From Myxocyprinus asiaticus (taxonomy: Eukaryota > Chordata > Actinopteri > Cypriniformes > Catostomidae), in contig NC_059372.1 in NCBI RefSeq assembly GCF_019703515.2, positions 27,243,431-27,307,430 of the forward strand: a stretch of 64,000 bases of DNA, in the 5' to 3' direction. Both the position numbers and the translations under genes were made by a program. Within the stretch, counting starts at the first letter, position 1; each line of letters opens with the position of its first letter. This document shows positions 45,493-57,059 of this stretch, one piece after another. The notes beneath the pieces were generated by a model, which saw only the letters and a program-made list of their open reading frames with translations, was not told the DNA's origin and searched no databases.

Positions 45493-46595
45493 TAGCGTCA
45501 GAAATCAACTTTTCCATTAAGAGGGAATATTTGATTTCCAGGGGCATTTTTTACCTTTACAAAGGGCTTTTTTTTATCTATTCTAACCATATAAAATTAC
45601 CCTGTCATCCTTTTATGTTATAAATAATTCAATTTGAAAAATTGCATGTTTCAGTAATTACAAAATTGCATGATCTGTACATTGCATATGTGCACTGTTA
45701 CTGAAACAAAACATTTGGTCTCATTCACATATTTCCAAATATTTTGTCTATTAAATTAACATAGCCTACAAATGCACCAACATAAAGGAGAAGAGGACAG
45801 CATTTCTCCAGATTTGGAATGAGGAACTTAAAAAAAAACGTAGCAACTTCTTCAAGCCAATTGATTAAAAAATAAATAAATAAACACAATGAAAATCAGT
45901 CAGAGATATGATAGTTAATGTAATAATGTATATTATTATACAGTATGTATTATTAAAAATATACTATTATTATACTAATATATTATTATATCATTATTAG
46001 CATTATATGTAACATCAAGGCTATTTATCCAGATATTATTTTTGTTAATATTATTATTTAATATTATTACTCTGAAGCATAAGTTTACATTATATTTTGT
46101 GTTAATTTAATAAATATATAACATCCATCCCTCACTTTTGGCTTCTCACTGGTGAGGAGGCTTTTAAAACAGAGAGATCCTTAAGTGAAATGATCTGATG
46201 GGTGGGGAAGTAGACTAAAGCACAGGGAGCGACAGTGTTATTCACTAGGACAGTATATTTTGAATAAATGGTCCGAACTGCAAGCGGTCATGTAATTTAG
46301 CATGTGAGCAGGACACCGAACTGATGTGAGGCATGAGAAGTGGAGTGCCTGTCTGTGCGCGTTTATGGTGCGAGCATCCGCCACTGACTCTGACTGTAAC
46401 ATCTGCACAATGGACAGCATGGAACAAATAATGTTCAGTAAAAATTCTAATGAAGATCGCAAAATATGTATTTAGAGCTATATCAGATATTATTAATAAA
46501 ACAACAGGAACTCTTTGCAGGGGCAATATTTTTGCCCCCATATTTTGAATTTCAGGGGCATTTTTGCCCAGAGCCCCCGTTAATTTCAGACCCTG
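45493..46595. mobile_element. hAT-like non-autonomous element, 8-bp TSD
   Basis: Flanked by GATGGAAC at 45,485-45,492 and 46,596-46,603, a perfect 8-bp TSD. Ends TAGCGTCAGAAATCAAC and, complemented, CAGGGTCTGAAATTAACGGG. Family members: left end at 25,137 and right part at 36,780-37,600. No transposase. Confidence 0.85.
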
Positions 46596-46725
46596 GATGG
46601 AACACTAGAGAGATGGAGGTGAGAGATGTAACAGGTGTTTAAGTGTCTCTCTCTTCACCATACAGCTGGTACACAAAGTATTTTTGCTATTTCTGTCTTT
46701 CTTATCAAATGTGCTGCATTATGAT

Positions 46726-46850
46726 CAGAGGTGGGTACAGTAGCCAAAAACTGTACTCAAGTAAAAGTACAATTACTTAAAAAATTACTTGAGTAAGAGT
46801 AAGGAAGTATCCAATTAAAAGAGTTCTCTAAGTAGTGAGTACTAATGACA
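46726..46850 (+). mobile_element. hAT-like left end, CAGAGGTGG family (fragment)
   Basis: CAGAGGTGGGTACAGTAGCC followed by CTGTACTCAAGTAAAAGTAC, the same terminal family as 35,683 and 38,221. No right end. Confidence 0.6.
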
Positions 46851-46917
46851 TAATGGATGTTAACTCCCCTATATTCCATTACATAACATTACATAATACA
46901 TTTAACGTGTATTACAG

Positions 46918-46944
46918 AATTATTATTATTATTTTTATTACAGA

Positions 46945-46978
<34 letters not shown>
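46918..46978. repeat. (TTA)n microsatellite
   Basis: ATT/TTA units with one interruption (46,932-46,948). Confidence 0.95.
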
Positions 46979-46981
<3 letters not shown>

Positions 46982-47154
46982 GAAATGTTGTCATCATTCA
47001 CCATCATGATGTTCCAAACCCATATGACTTTCTTTCTTTCATGCAGCACAATAAGGAGATTTCAGACAGAATGTTTGGGACACTATTTACGTTCAGTGAA
47101 TGTGTTTTTTTTTTCTCCATATTTTGAAAGTGAATGGTGACAGAGGTCATGAGA

Positions 47155-47646
47155 ATGGTGATCCTCGTGCCCTTCCGGGAAGAAAGGGACTGGAGCGGGG
47201 CGTGACTGCTTTGAGCGGCGCCGCAAGCCCAGGAACCAATCATCGAGCCGCGAGGGTTCAGGGGAGAGCGGAGGGTTCCACTCTAGCCCAACGCTCGTGG
47301 CCGCCCGGGACTGTGACTGGGCAACCGTCCCCGAGGGGGGGAGCTCAGCTGAGGCTTCTGCGTCCGACTGGACGAGCCCGCTCTCTGATGCTGCACTCGA
47401 GAGCTCATCAGCTTCGCGGGCTGCGAACAAGAGGTCGAACTCGCCGTGAGACGAGCCGGTGGACTCATCCGGAAGCCCGATCGGGGCAGACGAGCGTGCT
47501 GGGAAATGGGAGGTCCGTGGGGGAGTACCTGGCGGAGGTGGTCCCATTGGGGTCCCCAAATCGCCCCCAGTGCTAGCCACGCTGGCCTCATACCCGTAGG
47601 TAGAAGGACCGAGGCGGGGAGCCACTGGGGTGGCTTGCTTTCTTAT
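47155..47646 (-). pseudogene. DIRS gag fragment, minus strand
   Basis: Minus frame reads FIRKQATPVAPRLGPSTYGY, then STGGDLGTPMGPPPPGTPP, SGSSHGEFDLLF-like text (STGSSHGEFDLLFAAREADE), SGLVQSDAEASAELPPSGTV, ending at RRRSKQSRPAPVPFFPEGHE. It aligns with residues about 58-220 of the gag of the DIRS copies and has no stop inside. The serine/acidic and proline-rich composition is that of the middle of DIRS gag. It is cut at 47,150 by non-DIRS sequence. Confidence 0.85.
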
Positions 47647-47649
47647 GAA

Positions 47650-47855
47650 ACAAAAAGACACATCTTTTTAAAGATGCCTTTCCGTTTGTGTGTTATTCCT
47701 GGTTGCTGTCATTACCTCTCAACCTTGGACGTTCACGATCGCTGTCTTTCGTGTCTGGGCGCAACCCATGTGGAGACAGCGTTTGTGGATGGATCATGTA
47801 CTCACTGCGAGAACATGACCATGGCAACGTTGTGGTCGCGGCTTTCTTATGAAAG
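47650..47855 (+). pseudogene. DIRS gag N-terminus, plus strand (inverted piece)
   Basis: Starts with the leader CACATCTTTTTAAAG and the ATG at 47,673. It encodes MPFRLCVIPGCCHYLS, HDRCLSCLGATH and GSCTHCENMTMA. The Cys/His spacing (C6, C11, H21, C24, C27, C42, C45) looks like a zinc cluster and is intact here, unlike in the copy at 15.7 kb. It lies head-to-head with the rest of gag at 47,155-47,646, so about 200 bp is inverted. A short minus-oriented gag piece (TGTTCTCGCAGTGAAGGC) follows at 47,858-47,875. Confidence 0.8.
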
Positions 47856-48056
47856 TAATGTTCTCGCAGTGAAGGCTTTTTTATTATTTTCAAATGGTCT
47901 TTGATTTAATCTCAAAACTCTCACATTACATTACATTTAGCTAATGACAGAATACTTTAATATGGTACCGAAATGAACAACAAGATGATATCGTACCGTT
48001 TACAAATTTTTTGGTATCGCGATATTTCGTTAGTACCAGTATACTGCACAACCCTA

Positions 48057-48775
48057 ACACAAAGGGGAGAAATGGTGGGTGGATGAAGTTTTAGATTGAT
48101 TGTAGAAAACAGCTGCTGGATGGAGGCTTCAGTAAATGTGATTTGCTCTGTATATAACCTACGTTTGATTGCAAACCCCTACTGTGCTTTGAGATTAGCA
48201 TTCCCAGAGCCCCCAATGACATTTATGTCTAGTTATAGAACAGCCAGCTTGCAGCATACATAATTTCCACACCACTGAATGTTTGAATTATACTCATATT
48301 TGGGTGGATTGCATGCTTTTTTATCAACCCAGGGTGTTATGTAAAGGATAAAGTACAGTAAGATGGTTGTTATTGCAAAATAAACCCTGACAGGGTCATC
48401 AGGACTTGTATCTTGTATCACCCTAAAGGGGTTTTGGCTGACTGTACATTATCCCACTTATTACACAGCTACTAACCAAATAAAAAAAAATTAATGGACT
48501 TAAAATATTGATTTGTGTTGAAATTTTGTAATTATGTGAGAAGAAAGAAATCACAGAACAGCTGAATTCCACCTCCGGTTTGCGTCAGATTTCTGTTGGT
48601 CTTTATTTTGTGAAAATGATCTGACTGCTCATTATCCAGCTTATTGCAAGACTACTTGCCAAATAAATAAATAAATGAACATGAAACATTGATTTGAGTT
48701 GAAATTATTTTATTAGCTTACTTGTAGAGATGACTGGTGTAGGGCTTTACTGGTTGTTTAGATCAGTGTTACTAT
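48057..48775. other. non-coding; contains block shared with 11.9 kb
   Basis: GGCTGACTGTACATTATCCC and CTTATTACACAGCTACTAAC at 48,437-48,478, and a second, weaker copy near 48,622-48,660 (TGACTGCTCATTATCCAGCT), match 11,980-12,020. Class unknown. Confidence 0.5.
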
Positions 48776-48899
48776 CAGAAATAATTAATAATTATTTCTG
48801 TATTTATTAATTAATATTTAAATTAATTAATTGGATCTAACTCATTAAAACCTCATATGGGGCTCCAGTAAATGTAGTGTGCTATGTTTAGGAGCAAGT

Positions 48900-49150
48900 T
48901 TGGTTATTAGCAATAATTAATAATTATCAAAGATAATTATTAATTATTAAAATCAATAGAACATTGATGAGAATCAATGTTAGCTTTTTAAAATCCTTTA
49001 AATCAACAATTATCAAAGATAATCGTTAATTGTTAACATCGATGAAACATTAATTAAAATTAACACTAGCTTATTGATCATTCAAATTCAATCATCAAAG
49101 ATAATTATCAATTATCAAAAATCAATAGAATATTAATAAGGATTAACATT
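48900..49150. repeat. AT-rich tandem repeat, three units of about 80 bp
   Basis: Three diverged units, each with the core ATYATCAAAGATAAT followed by TTAATTRTT, an AATCAATAGAA-like block and AATTAACAYTAGC. The core is itself palindromic. The array is preceded by another AATAATTAATAATTATTTC segment at 48,781. Confidence 0.75.
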
Positions 49151-50935
49151 GACGGGGCACCACCCTGGAATTAGGGACTAATAACCAAATAGTAAAACAG
49201 TCTCAATATTAGATTGTTTTCTTAGGAAAATCGACATCCGAAGAGTATCGATTTTCGGGAAAAAAAACAATGAATGAAGGTTTGAATCCGAGCACTGACA
49301 TCCCGTCAGCATGACACAGGCGTATGCAAAACAAACCAAAACACTTCTCTTTGTAATATAAACAATGTTTATTTATGTAGTAATATCAATTAATAATCAA
49401 TACAATGCAGTCAATAAACTTCCGACTTACAACTACAAACTAATCAGTGATATGATTAGATATGGAAATAAAATAATCCTATAACACATAAGGTGTGTGT
49501 GTGTGACAATGTGTGTGTGTGTGTGTGTGTGTAAGAGGGACGCGCACAAAATGGCGGACGTGACTCTCGTGGAGAGTATGTCACGCGAGACTTCCGGCCA
49601 GGGAATATGACCGCAAATGGGGGCGAAGATGGCGTCTACCAGTTACTGCGTGTATCCGCTTGTACGATAGCTTAGGGACAAAGCTGGGCTTTAGCATTTA
49701 AGCTATCTACGAGCCAAAAAAGTGTGCCAGAATGTTTGTGAGGGGTCGCGTGCGTGTATGTGTACATGTGTGGTTAGTACGAGAGAGAGAGAGAAGTGAC
49801 AGCCCTAAAGCTGATTTCGCGATCATGGGAGAAAAAGCAGCTGTTTAGTTCATTGCTCAGAGACGCGGTGGACGGCTCGTAAACAGTCCCGCGTTATTTG
49901 ACTCTATAATGGATGAACTCAGTTGCGGTCTCACCCGCGATGGCGAAATTGCACAACAATCCAATCTGGTTGGACCACAATACAGCAAAACAAAATCGTG
50001 ATAATTAATACCCTGAGTATTAATAATGAGCGGACATGGCGATCCGTAAACTGTACAAGCAAAAAACCTTGAAACACAAGAATAATACATTATAATATTC
50101 TATCTCTGCCCAGACGTAAACCTCTTACTTGAATCGCATGAGGACACAGGTAGAATGTGTTTTCCTCCGTCCTTTACCTCTGACCCGGTTCCTTGAGGCT
50201 CGGTAGGCGGGCGGTATGGCTGTTGATTCTCGGCGGGCTGGCGGAGAACTCAGAAATGTCGACTTGATTGAAGATGGAAGAGAAATCTTTAATCTCTTCA
50301 CTTCTGTAGGCAAACGGATGAAGATGCGAATTGCTCGGCGGTCTCCTTCGGATCCGTTAGCGTATTCGGTTGAACACAGAGTAATCTCAACTCGTCCAGC
50401 GAGATGGAGATTGTATGGCCACAGTTTCAAGTCGGACGTTACTTCCTTGTGCCACGAGGTTGCACCTGAGAGCAGCAAAGAGCTGCGTCTATATTCGGTG
50501 AACAAAGTCGCTGGAAGCAAATTCTGGAAGCATTTCAGAGGTATTTCAACTCCTGATGATGTTATGTTTGAGGGACATTCTGTTGTGTGCCTCATCCAAT
50601 AGGAGCCGAGAGTTCGATCCCCCAGTTAGCAAGGCTCCATGGATTTGTATTCTGTTTTGGACTCCCTTTGTTTGATTTTGGCGCGATTTTTATCAGTAAG
50701 ATTTACGACATGGAATGTGTGGGGGCTGAGTTAGGTTTTACGACTTGTGTTAGGCCTGCCTTTGTCTTCTATCTGAATACAGGAGGCCCAACATTGGTCT
50801 GATATGTCTTAATCCCCAGATGTGCATTTGTTACTCAGAAATATCAGTCTGCTAGATGGCGCCATTGACCAATCGAGTATTTCAGAGACCCGTGTAATAA
50901 ATGTAGATAAAAGGTAGTAAATTGTCGAGAAAAAA
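49151..50935. other. CpG-richer segment of unknown identity
   Basis: Sharp rise in GC and CpG from about 49,540 (GACGCGCACAAAATGGCGGA, GTCACGCGAGACTTCCGGCC) to about 50,600, bordered by AT-rich DNA. It holds long overlapping frames on both strands (50,216-50,602 plus, 128 codons; 50,125-50,595 minus, 156 codons) with no recognisable domain. (TG)n lies at 49,493-49,532. It could be an LTR/leader of an unidentified retroelement or a promoter CpG island with a first exon. Neither is shown. Confidence 0.35.
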
Positions 50936-52161
50936 GCATGAAGCCATTAAAGGGTGTGCGATACAGTAATTTTATAACAAACAAGGGACCTCAGAAAGAA
51001 TGCATTCTTATGCTAAAAAAAAGCAAGATTAAGCGCAAAGAATATTACAGAACGCAGGTGTATTGAAACACATTTTTAACAGTTAAAGTTCTTTTTAACT
51101 TGACACAACATCTAATAGATACGGCACTCCCGGGCGAGCGCATGTTTACTCGTCTAGCGCATGTTTACATAGAAAAACACTTGAAAACCAGCGCAGATGG
51201 ATACAAAAACACATTCTGTCAATTCTCCTCCCTGACCAGTAGGTGGGGATATGCACGAAGAATGCAAATCGGCAAAAAGAAAAGAAGATTGTGTAAGCGA
51301 AAGTGAAGATTGATAACAAAAAAGCACTTAAATATTGCTCTGTTTCTCACCCACATCTATCATATCACTTCTGAAGATGTAGATTTAACCACTGGAGTCT
51401 TATGGATTACTTTTATGCTGACTTTAGGTGCATTTTGGAGCTTACATTTTTGGTACCCACTTACTTGCATTGTGAGGACCTACAGAGCTGAAATAATCAT
51501 AATTTGTGTTCTGTAGCAGAAAGAAAGTCATGCACATCTGGGATAGCATAAGGATGAGTAAATGAGATAATTTTCATTTTTGAGTGAACAGTTCCTTTAA
51601 TTTCTAGTCACTTTGCAGTGGCTTTGAACACAGTTAATCAATTTAGAATGTAAGCTATTAATTTAATATATATATATATATTCTGTCAACCCTTTAATTT
51701 TTCTTATATTGCATGGCTGTCTGTGATATATTTTTCTCTCTTCTCATTTATAAAAATAAAGACATTTCCAAATGCATTTTAGTAACACTAATCTCTGTAG
51801 TCTATTCACGTAATTTGAGTTTGGCTATTGGAACATTTAAAGCACTGTTGCTACTGCACATGGAATGGGAGTATGAGTATGCTGGCTGATTTCATTTAGG
51901 CCAGAGATTGACCTAACTGCATGAAACATAGCGTGACATTAAGTCATCTGCTAAGACAGTATTTTGAATGTCACGCTGTATGATAAATTAATCACAGCAT
52001 AAATTGTTTTTAATGTACATTATATAAATACACAAAACAGCATTATTCCATTATTTACACTATTAATCATTTATTAAGATTGAAACACCAAATGGTTTTT
52101 GTATATTACAAGACATTTCCCCATAAAATCCTCTTATAAATAATTATAAATACAGTGTATA

Positions 52162-52162
<1 letters not shown>
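50936..52162. other. non-coding; MITE end at about 51,400-51,599
   Basis: ATGCACATCTGGGATAGCAT, GGATGAGTAAATGAGATAAT and TTTTGAGTGAACAGTTCC, then TTAA, are the right half of a TTAA-type MITE. No coding content. Confidence 0.55.
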
Positions 52163-52236
<74 letters not shown>

Positions 52237-52264
52237 TACACACACACACACACACACACACACC
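52163..52264. repeat. compound (AT)n-(GATA)n-(CA)n microsatellite
   Basis: AT to about 52,195, about ten GATA units to about 52,236, then CA units. Confidence 0.97.
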
Positions 52265-53860
52265 AATCAGCCACAATATTAAAACCACACTGTAAAAAAT
52301 TGCTGTAAATTTACGGCCAAATTCCTACAGCAATCTACTGTGATTCTTAAATACAGTAGTTTGCTGTTAAAAATGTTGCATTCAGGGAGATCAAGAGCAG
52401 GCTCACTGTGAAGTGACTAGTTTTACGGTAAATAGCTGTTCTGTGCAAGGCATTAGGGAATATGAACATTTAAAATCATGATATCATTTTGGTGAAAGCT
52501 ATAGTGACATTTTGAAACGTATATTTTAACCCCCACCCATGAAAATTTTAGTTTGTGGAACATGGTTAGTGTTTATGATGTTTCTGACCAACACCTCTGT
52601 TCTTTATCATCTCACATCAGCCTTCACTTGTCTGTCTAATGAGAAGCCAAATAATAAAAAAAAAAAATCAACCTTAGAAGCAATGTACATATTAAATGTA
52701 CAATTTTGCCAGGATTGAACAGTGTATTATTTATGAAAAAAAAACAACAACCATCTGTACACAGTAAAATAACAGTATAGCACTGAATTGTGGGTTATAA
52801 TGGTGAAATACCCATAAGCCTTTGCGCTTGAATAAGTATGTATGCTTTGGCAAATGCATTGGAGCTACAAAAAATTGTAAAAAAATAAATAAAATAAATA
52901 AATAAAAAAACACGTACAAAATTATTTGTTCAGACTTAATAGAAGTCTTAGTTTAATAGTGTTGTTGTTTTGTTATCAATAGTTGTGTTTTGATTGAAGT
53001 CACTATTATGGTGATTAGTGATCTCTTGAGTTGGCACCTTGGACCTTCTTTATTATTATATTATGTTCTTCCAGCCAGTCAATTTATGTTTAAGTAAAAG
53101 ACAAGTTGTTGCACTGTGCTACTTGGAAGACAAAACCTATGGTCAGCCTGAATGTCTGATCCTACCTTGCAAATGGCACTATATGTGGCAATAGTGATGC
53201 ATTACACATAAAAGCAAAAACAATAAAGGATATTTCAGCGAAATTATATCAGCAAATTGAGTGTTTGATCTTTTTGATGAATTTACAGCATAACTCGAGT
53301 TGTTATCAAGACACACAGATATCAACTCTCAGCATACAAAACGCAACAGTGGTGACAATTAACAAACATACTTTTACGTAAATAAGTAAGAGCTGAACAT
53401 TAAAATCCAAGTAACTTAGACTACAACAAAAACAACATCAAAATAAACTAGTACATATTAAAAAATCAAAGTAATTTCTTCATGCCGCAGTGCATGCTGG
53501 AAACATAGCTGTAAATTTCAGCAACAGTAGATAGTATGTAATTTGACAGTTATATGCTGCTAAATTACAGTTGTATACTGTTGCTGTAAAAACAGTATAT
53601 AGCTGTTAATTTCAGCAACAGCAAGACACCGTTAATTTTACAGTAACATGCTGGCAACCCTGCTGCCATTTCTTCACTGTTTTTTGATGGGAAAATCTTT
53701 AAGAGTGCATGGTAACTCAGATAACCGCTCTGTACAATTGTGGTGAGAAGAATGGCATCTCAGAATGCTATTCTGAGATGCGGGTTGGCGTTGTTTTGGC
53801 TGCACGAGGGGGACCTACACAATATTAGGCAGGTGGTTTTAATGTTGTGGCTGATCGGTG
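52265..53860. mobile_element. Tc1/mariner-like terminal pair around another insert
   Basis: Left CAATCAGCCACAATATTAAA and right complement CACCGATCAGCCACAACATT are inverted repeats. The right end is followed by TA. The right arm continues as a longer terminal region (CAGAATGCTATTCTGAGATG). The core at about 52,290-53,690 is a different sequence rich in CTGTAAATTTACGG / TTTTACAGTAAC-type inverted motifs. No transposase remains. Confidence 0.65.
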
Positions 53861-53862
53861 TA

Positions 53863-54945
53863 TATACTCTAACAACATGCAATGTAATTTTACTGCTTTA
53901 GTGAGGTACTGTAATAAAAATGTCAAATATATTTAGAGAATAAATGCTGATGCTGAGTGGAGAGATGAACTCCTCTAGGAAATGAAAAGAATGGATCAGA
54001 CCTATTAAAAAGGACAGAAACTATTTCCGAAGTAATACAGCTGACTTGTGTTTAATTTGTATAAAATATACAGTATGACCTGTTACATTATATTATTGCT
54101 TCAGGGACTAGCTGTGACAAAGAAGCAGTCACACTCAAACATTTTTCCCCTCATTAAAAAGTTTTACCCTTAAAGAGATGAAAAGTAGTTTTGATACATT
54201 TTTAAAGTCTGTGTACGACTTAGTCAAGTCAGTAGCCTAATAAAAGCTGATTAATTTGGGATGTGTGTATGTGTGTGTGTGTGTGTTTGTACATTGTGTC
54301 TGGAATTTGCTTTTTAGATTGCAAACCTTAACAGACATGAAATGCTTCTAAAATGTTAATTTTGAAGGGAAACTCTTGTGAGAACCTTAGTTTTTAAAGC
54401 CATATGTCAGTGTCTTTTGCTGTGTTTAGAGTGTGATATTTGTGTACCACTCTTTCTCTGTCTTTATCGCTCTCATGCTTTACACAGCCTTGAACATGTC
54501 AAAGCATATCAAATCAAATTGGACACATCACTGGTGCTCATAAAGGCACCTCAGAATTATTTTTCTGAAAAGAATGGAAGTGTATATTGGTGGTCATGAT
54601 CTTTTGAGTGTAATTTTCTGCTGTCACACCTCCAGCATTTCGTCATTTAGCATTTATGAACAAGCTTACACTTTCTCTGTCTCATTCCCTACCTCGTTCT
54701 CTTGAATTTATGATAATGACAGTGTCAGGACTTTGGTCAAAATGAGAAATAATTTTAGAGTGAATGCCCTAGAGAAACACAATTTCAGTGTTTTGGGGTG
54801 TAGAGAAATGAAGGTCACACAAAATACCTAAAGTTGTAAATGATGGACAAATACCATATATTGGGTAGTGTACATCATCTTGGATTTTACTATATGCTGA
54901 GGGAAAAATTTAAGGGTCGGGAGACATCATAATTTTGGATTAATG
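53863..54945. other. non-coding intergenic sequence
   Basis: A short (TG)n lies at about 54,260-54,288. No gene recognised. Confidence 0.4.
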
Positions 54946-54947
54946 CT

Positions 54948-55157
54948 AACCCTTCTCCAGCCTAAGCTGGTTCACTGGTCTTAACTGGTCTCCCATCTGG
55001 TCAGGCTGGTCTTTTGGCTGGTTTTAGAGAGGTTTTGGCACTTCTCAGAAGGTAAGAGTTTGAAGACCAACTTAAACCAGTTAAGACAAGCTTAAACCAG
55101 CTAAGACCTGCAAACCATTTTAGACTGGTTTAAGATGTTTTTTTTTAGAAGGGTATA
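54948..55157. mobile_element. MITE with CCAGCTTAAGACCAG-type repeats
   Basis: Ends ACCCTTCTCC and AGAAGGGTAT face each other. The core is made of inverted CTGGTCTTAACTGGT / AACCAGTTAAGACA units, a known palindromic fish repeat pattern. Confidence 0.65.
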
Positions 55158-55434
55158 CCCTTAAAATGACACACAAAGAATGTACATGACATCCCAATGC
55201 TTGATGGAGCTCACAAAGAGCAGCCATCCTCGATTTTGTGGTTTGGTTTGTTTTAGGTTGAATTTGGGAGAGATCTATTTTAAGTACATTTGCAATCCAT
55301 TACACTTCCATTGTAAGTGCATTGCTATATAAACTAAGGGAAGAGTTATTGTCTGTGTCAATTAACAGCAAACCAATGCTCTCTATTGAAACATTCCTTT
55401 AATCTCAAAGGACTGCCTAGTGGGGCCTTATTTC

Positions 55435-56065
55435 CAACCTGATCTCATGAAAATTGTTTGACTGTGGCAACATTTTTGCAAAATGACATTGTGTGGTTCA
55501 TTACACGCATTGTGGCAGTTCCGAGGTAAAAAAAAATGTGCACTGTGTGGTGCTAAAAGCAAGTTAAATGCTGTTGATGATGACGTTTTTAAGGTTAATG
55601 TTGTACCCACTTCAACCTACCCTAAACTTTAAAACTAAACCTAACTGATATTGTCATAAAAAGAAATATGAGATGAAAAACACAATTGCTGAAGGAACCA
55701 TGTCATTTTGTGATGCTTTTATGATACTTTCGGCTCACATGCTTTTCAGGACTTGTACTGTGGTCTTTTGCATCACCAGTGCAACGCTCTATCAGCTAAT
55801 CTATCGCACAATTTTCTCATACTTGAACATGCCTGTAAATGTAGTTATGTTGTGCAAACGTTAAAATGTCTCACCTTACAAGTCATGCACTATAGTAAGT
55901 GTTTAATATCATAACATTGTGTGAGGAACAGGGTGAAAAGTGTTTATGAACTTTTAATTTGCTGTTTTACTTGTGAATTGAGTGAAAGTGAATAAATTCA
56001 TTGTTGTTGTTTTTTTTTTTTACAAAAATGTAGGTATAGTAAGATGATTCTGTGAGACCAGGTTG
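55435..56065. mobile_element. MITE with CAACCTGATCTCA ends, complete
   Basis: Left CAACCTGATCTCATGAAAAT and right TGAGACCAGGTTG form 13-base imperfect inverted repeats. Related pieces lie at 4391-4800 and 15,195-15,315. Confidence 0.75.
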
Positions 56066-56674
56066 CTTGTTTCTTAGATTTTATATTTTTTTGTTTTTTT
56101 CTTCTATTATTCCCATGTGAACTAATGCTGTGAAAAAATACAAGACTTGCATACTTACCGTCTGTCTTTCCTGTTGCTATATTCCTAATGGTGTCCATAC
56201 ACCTGTAATAGTAGTACAATTATATTAGAAGAAAAAAAAAACACCCCCCTCTGTGCAAACCTGCCAGTTTGGCAACAACATTCTAGTAGCTGACTTCTGA
56301 AGCTGAGTTGAGACGATGGTGCTGATCACCCTGTGAAGGGACCATGTAGAGTGGATATGGTTCATTATTGAGCAGCATGGTGGTACTTCCACTGAGTTGT
56401 TGGCAGATGTGTGGTAATTTCACGGTCTCTCTGTACAAAGCTCTGTGCTGCCACCTAGTTTACCCACCCCTGTGTCTCTCTCTTAATGTTCTCATTTGCT
56501 CAGAAGAGAGAGGATGCCAAATTTACTGTCAATCCCTCATCAGCTGTATTAAAAACCCCATTGCAGGTGTGGTAAATAGTCATTTAAACTAATTCCAGGG
56601 TAATATAACACAAAGCATAGATATAAATTTACCCTAAATCATTAAAAAATTGAAATAATAAAAACGTTACAAAA
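56066..56674. other. non-coding intergenic sequence
   Basis: No gene recognised. Confidence 0.4.
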
Positions 56675-56890
56675 AACGTCATGGTTACTTGTGTAACCTC
56701 TGTTCCCTGATGGAGGGAACGAGACGTTGTGTCGATGTAGTGACACTAGGGGTCACTCTTGGGAGCCCGAGACACCTCTGGTATTTGATAAAAGGCCAAT
56801 GAAAACTGGCGAGTGGTATTTGCATGCCACTCTCCTGGACATACGGGTATAAAAGGAGCTGGTATGCAACCATTCATTCAGGTTTTATGC
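56675..56890 (+). repeat. DIRS (minus copy) right inverted terminal repeat
   Basis: Starts AACGTCATGGTTACTTGTGT and carries the GGGATGGAGG-type palindrome, then the shared repeat with TATAAAAG at 56,848-56,855 pointing into the element. Confidence 0.85.
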
Positions 56891-56948
56891 TGAGGAGCCG
56901 ATGTAAGGTCTGGCCATTTCAGCGGGTAGTTCAGCGTTGTGGCAGGAG

Positions 56949-57059
56949 GGACACAACGTCTCGTTCCCTCCATCAGGGAAATGAAGTTACACAAGTAACC
57001 ATGACATTCCCTATCTGTCACTCACTCGATGTTGTGTCGCTGTAGTGACACTAGGGGTC
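56949..57059 (-). repeat. DIRS (minus copy) internal complementary region
   Basis: Holds the complement of both outer ends joined at ATT (57,006-57,008): ACACAAGTAACCATGAC on one side, CCCTATCTGTCACTCACTCG on the other. Confidence 0.85.

Larger units (their letters stand above)
45341..48056. mobile_element. hAT-like element (outer) holding later insertions
   Basis: Left TAGGGTTGCTCCGATACCAA, right complement TAGGGTTGTGCAGTATACTG, with GGTACCG/GATACC text inside both. Flanks ACGCAGAG and ACACAAAG agree at 6 of 8 positions, the two differences being G/A. The interval holds a complete hAT-like element (45,493-46,595), a hAT-like left end at 46,726, a (TTA)n array and DIRS gag pieces. Confidence 0.6.
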
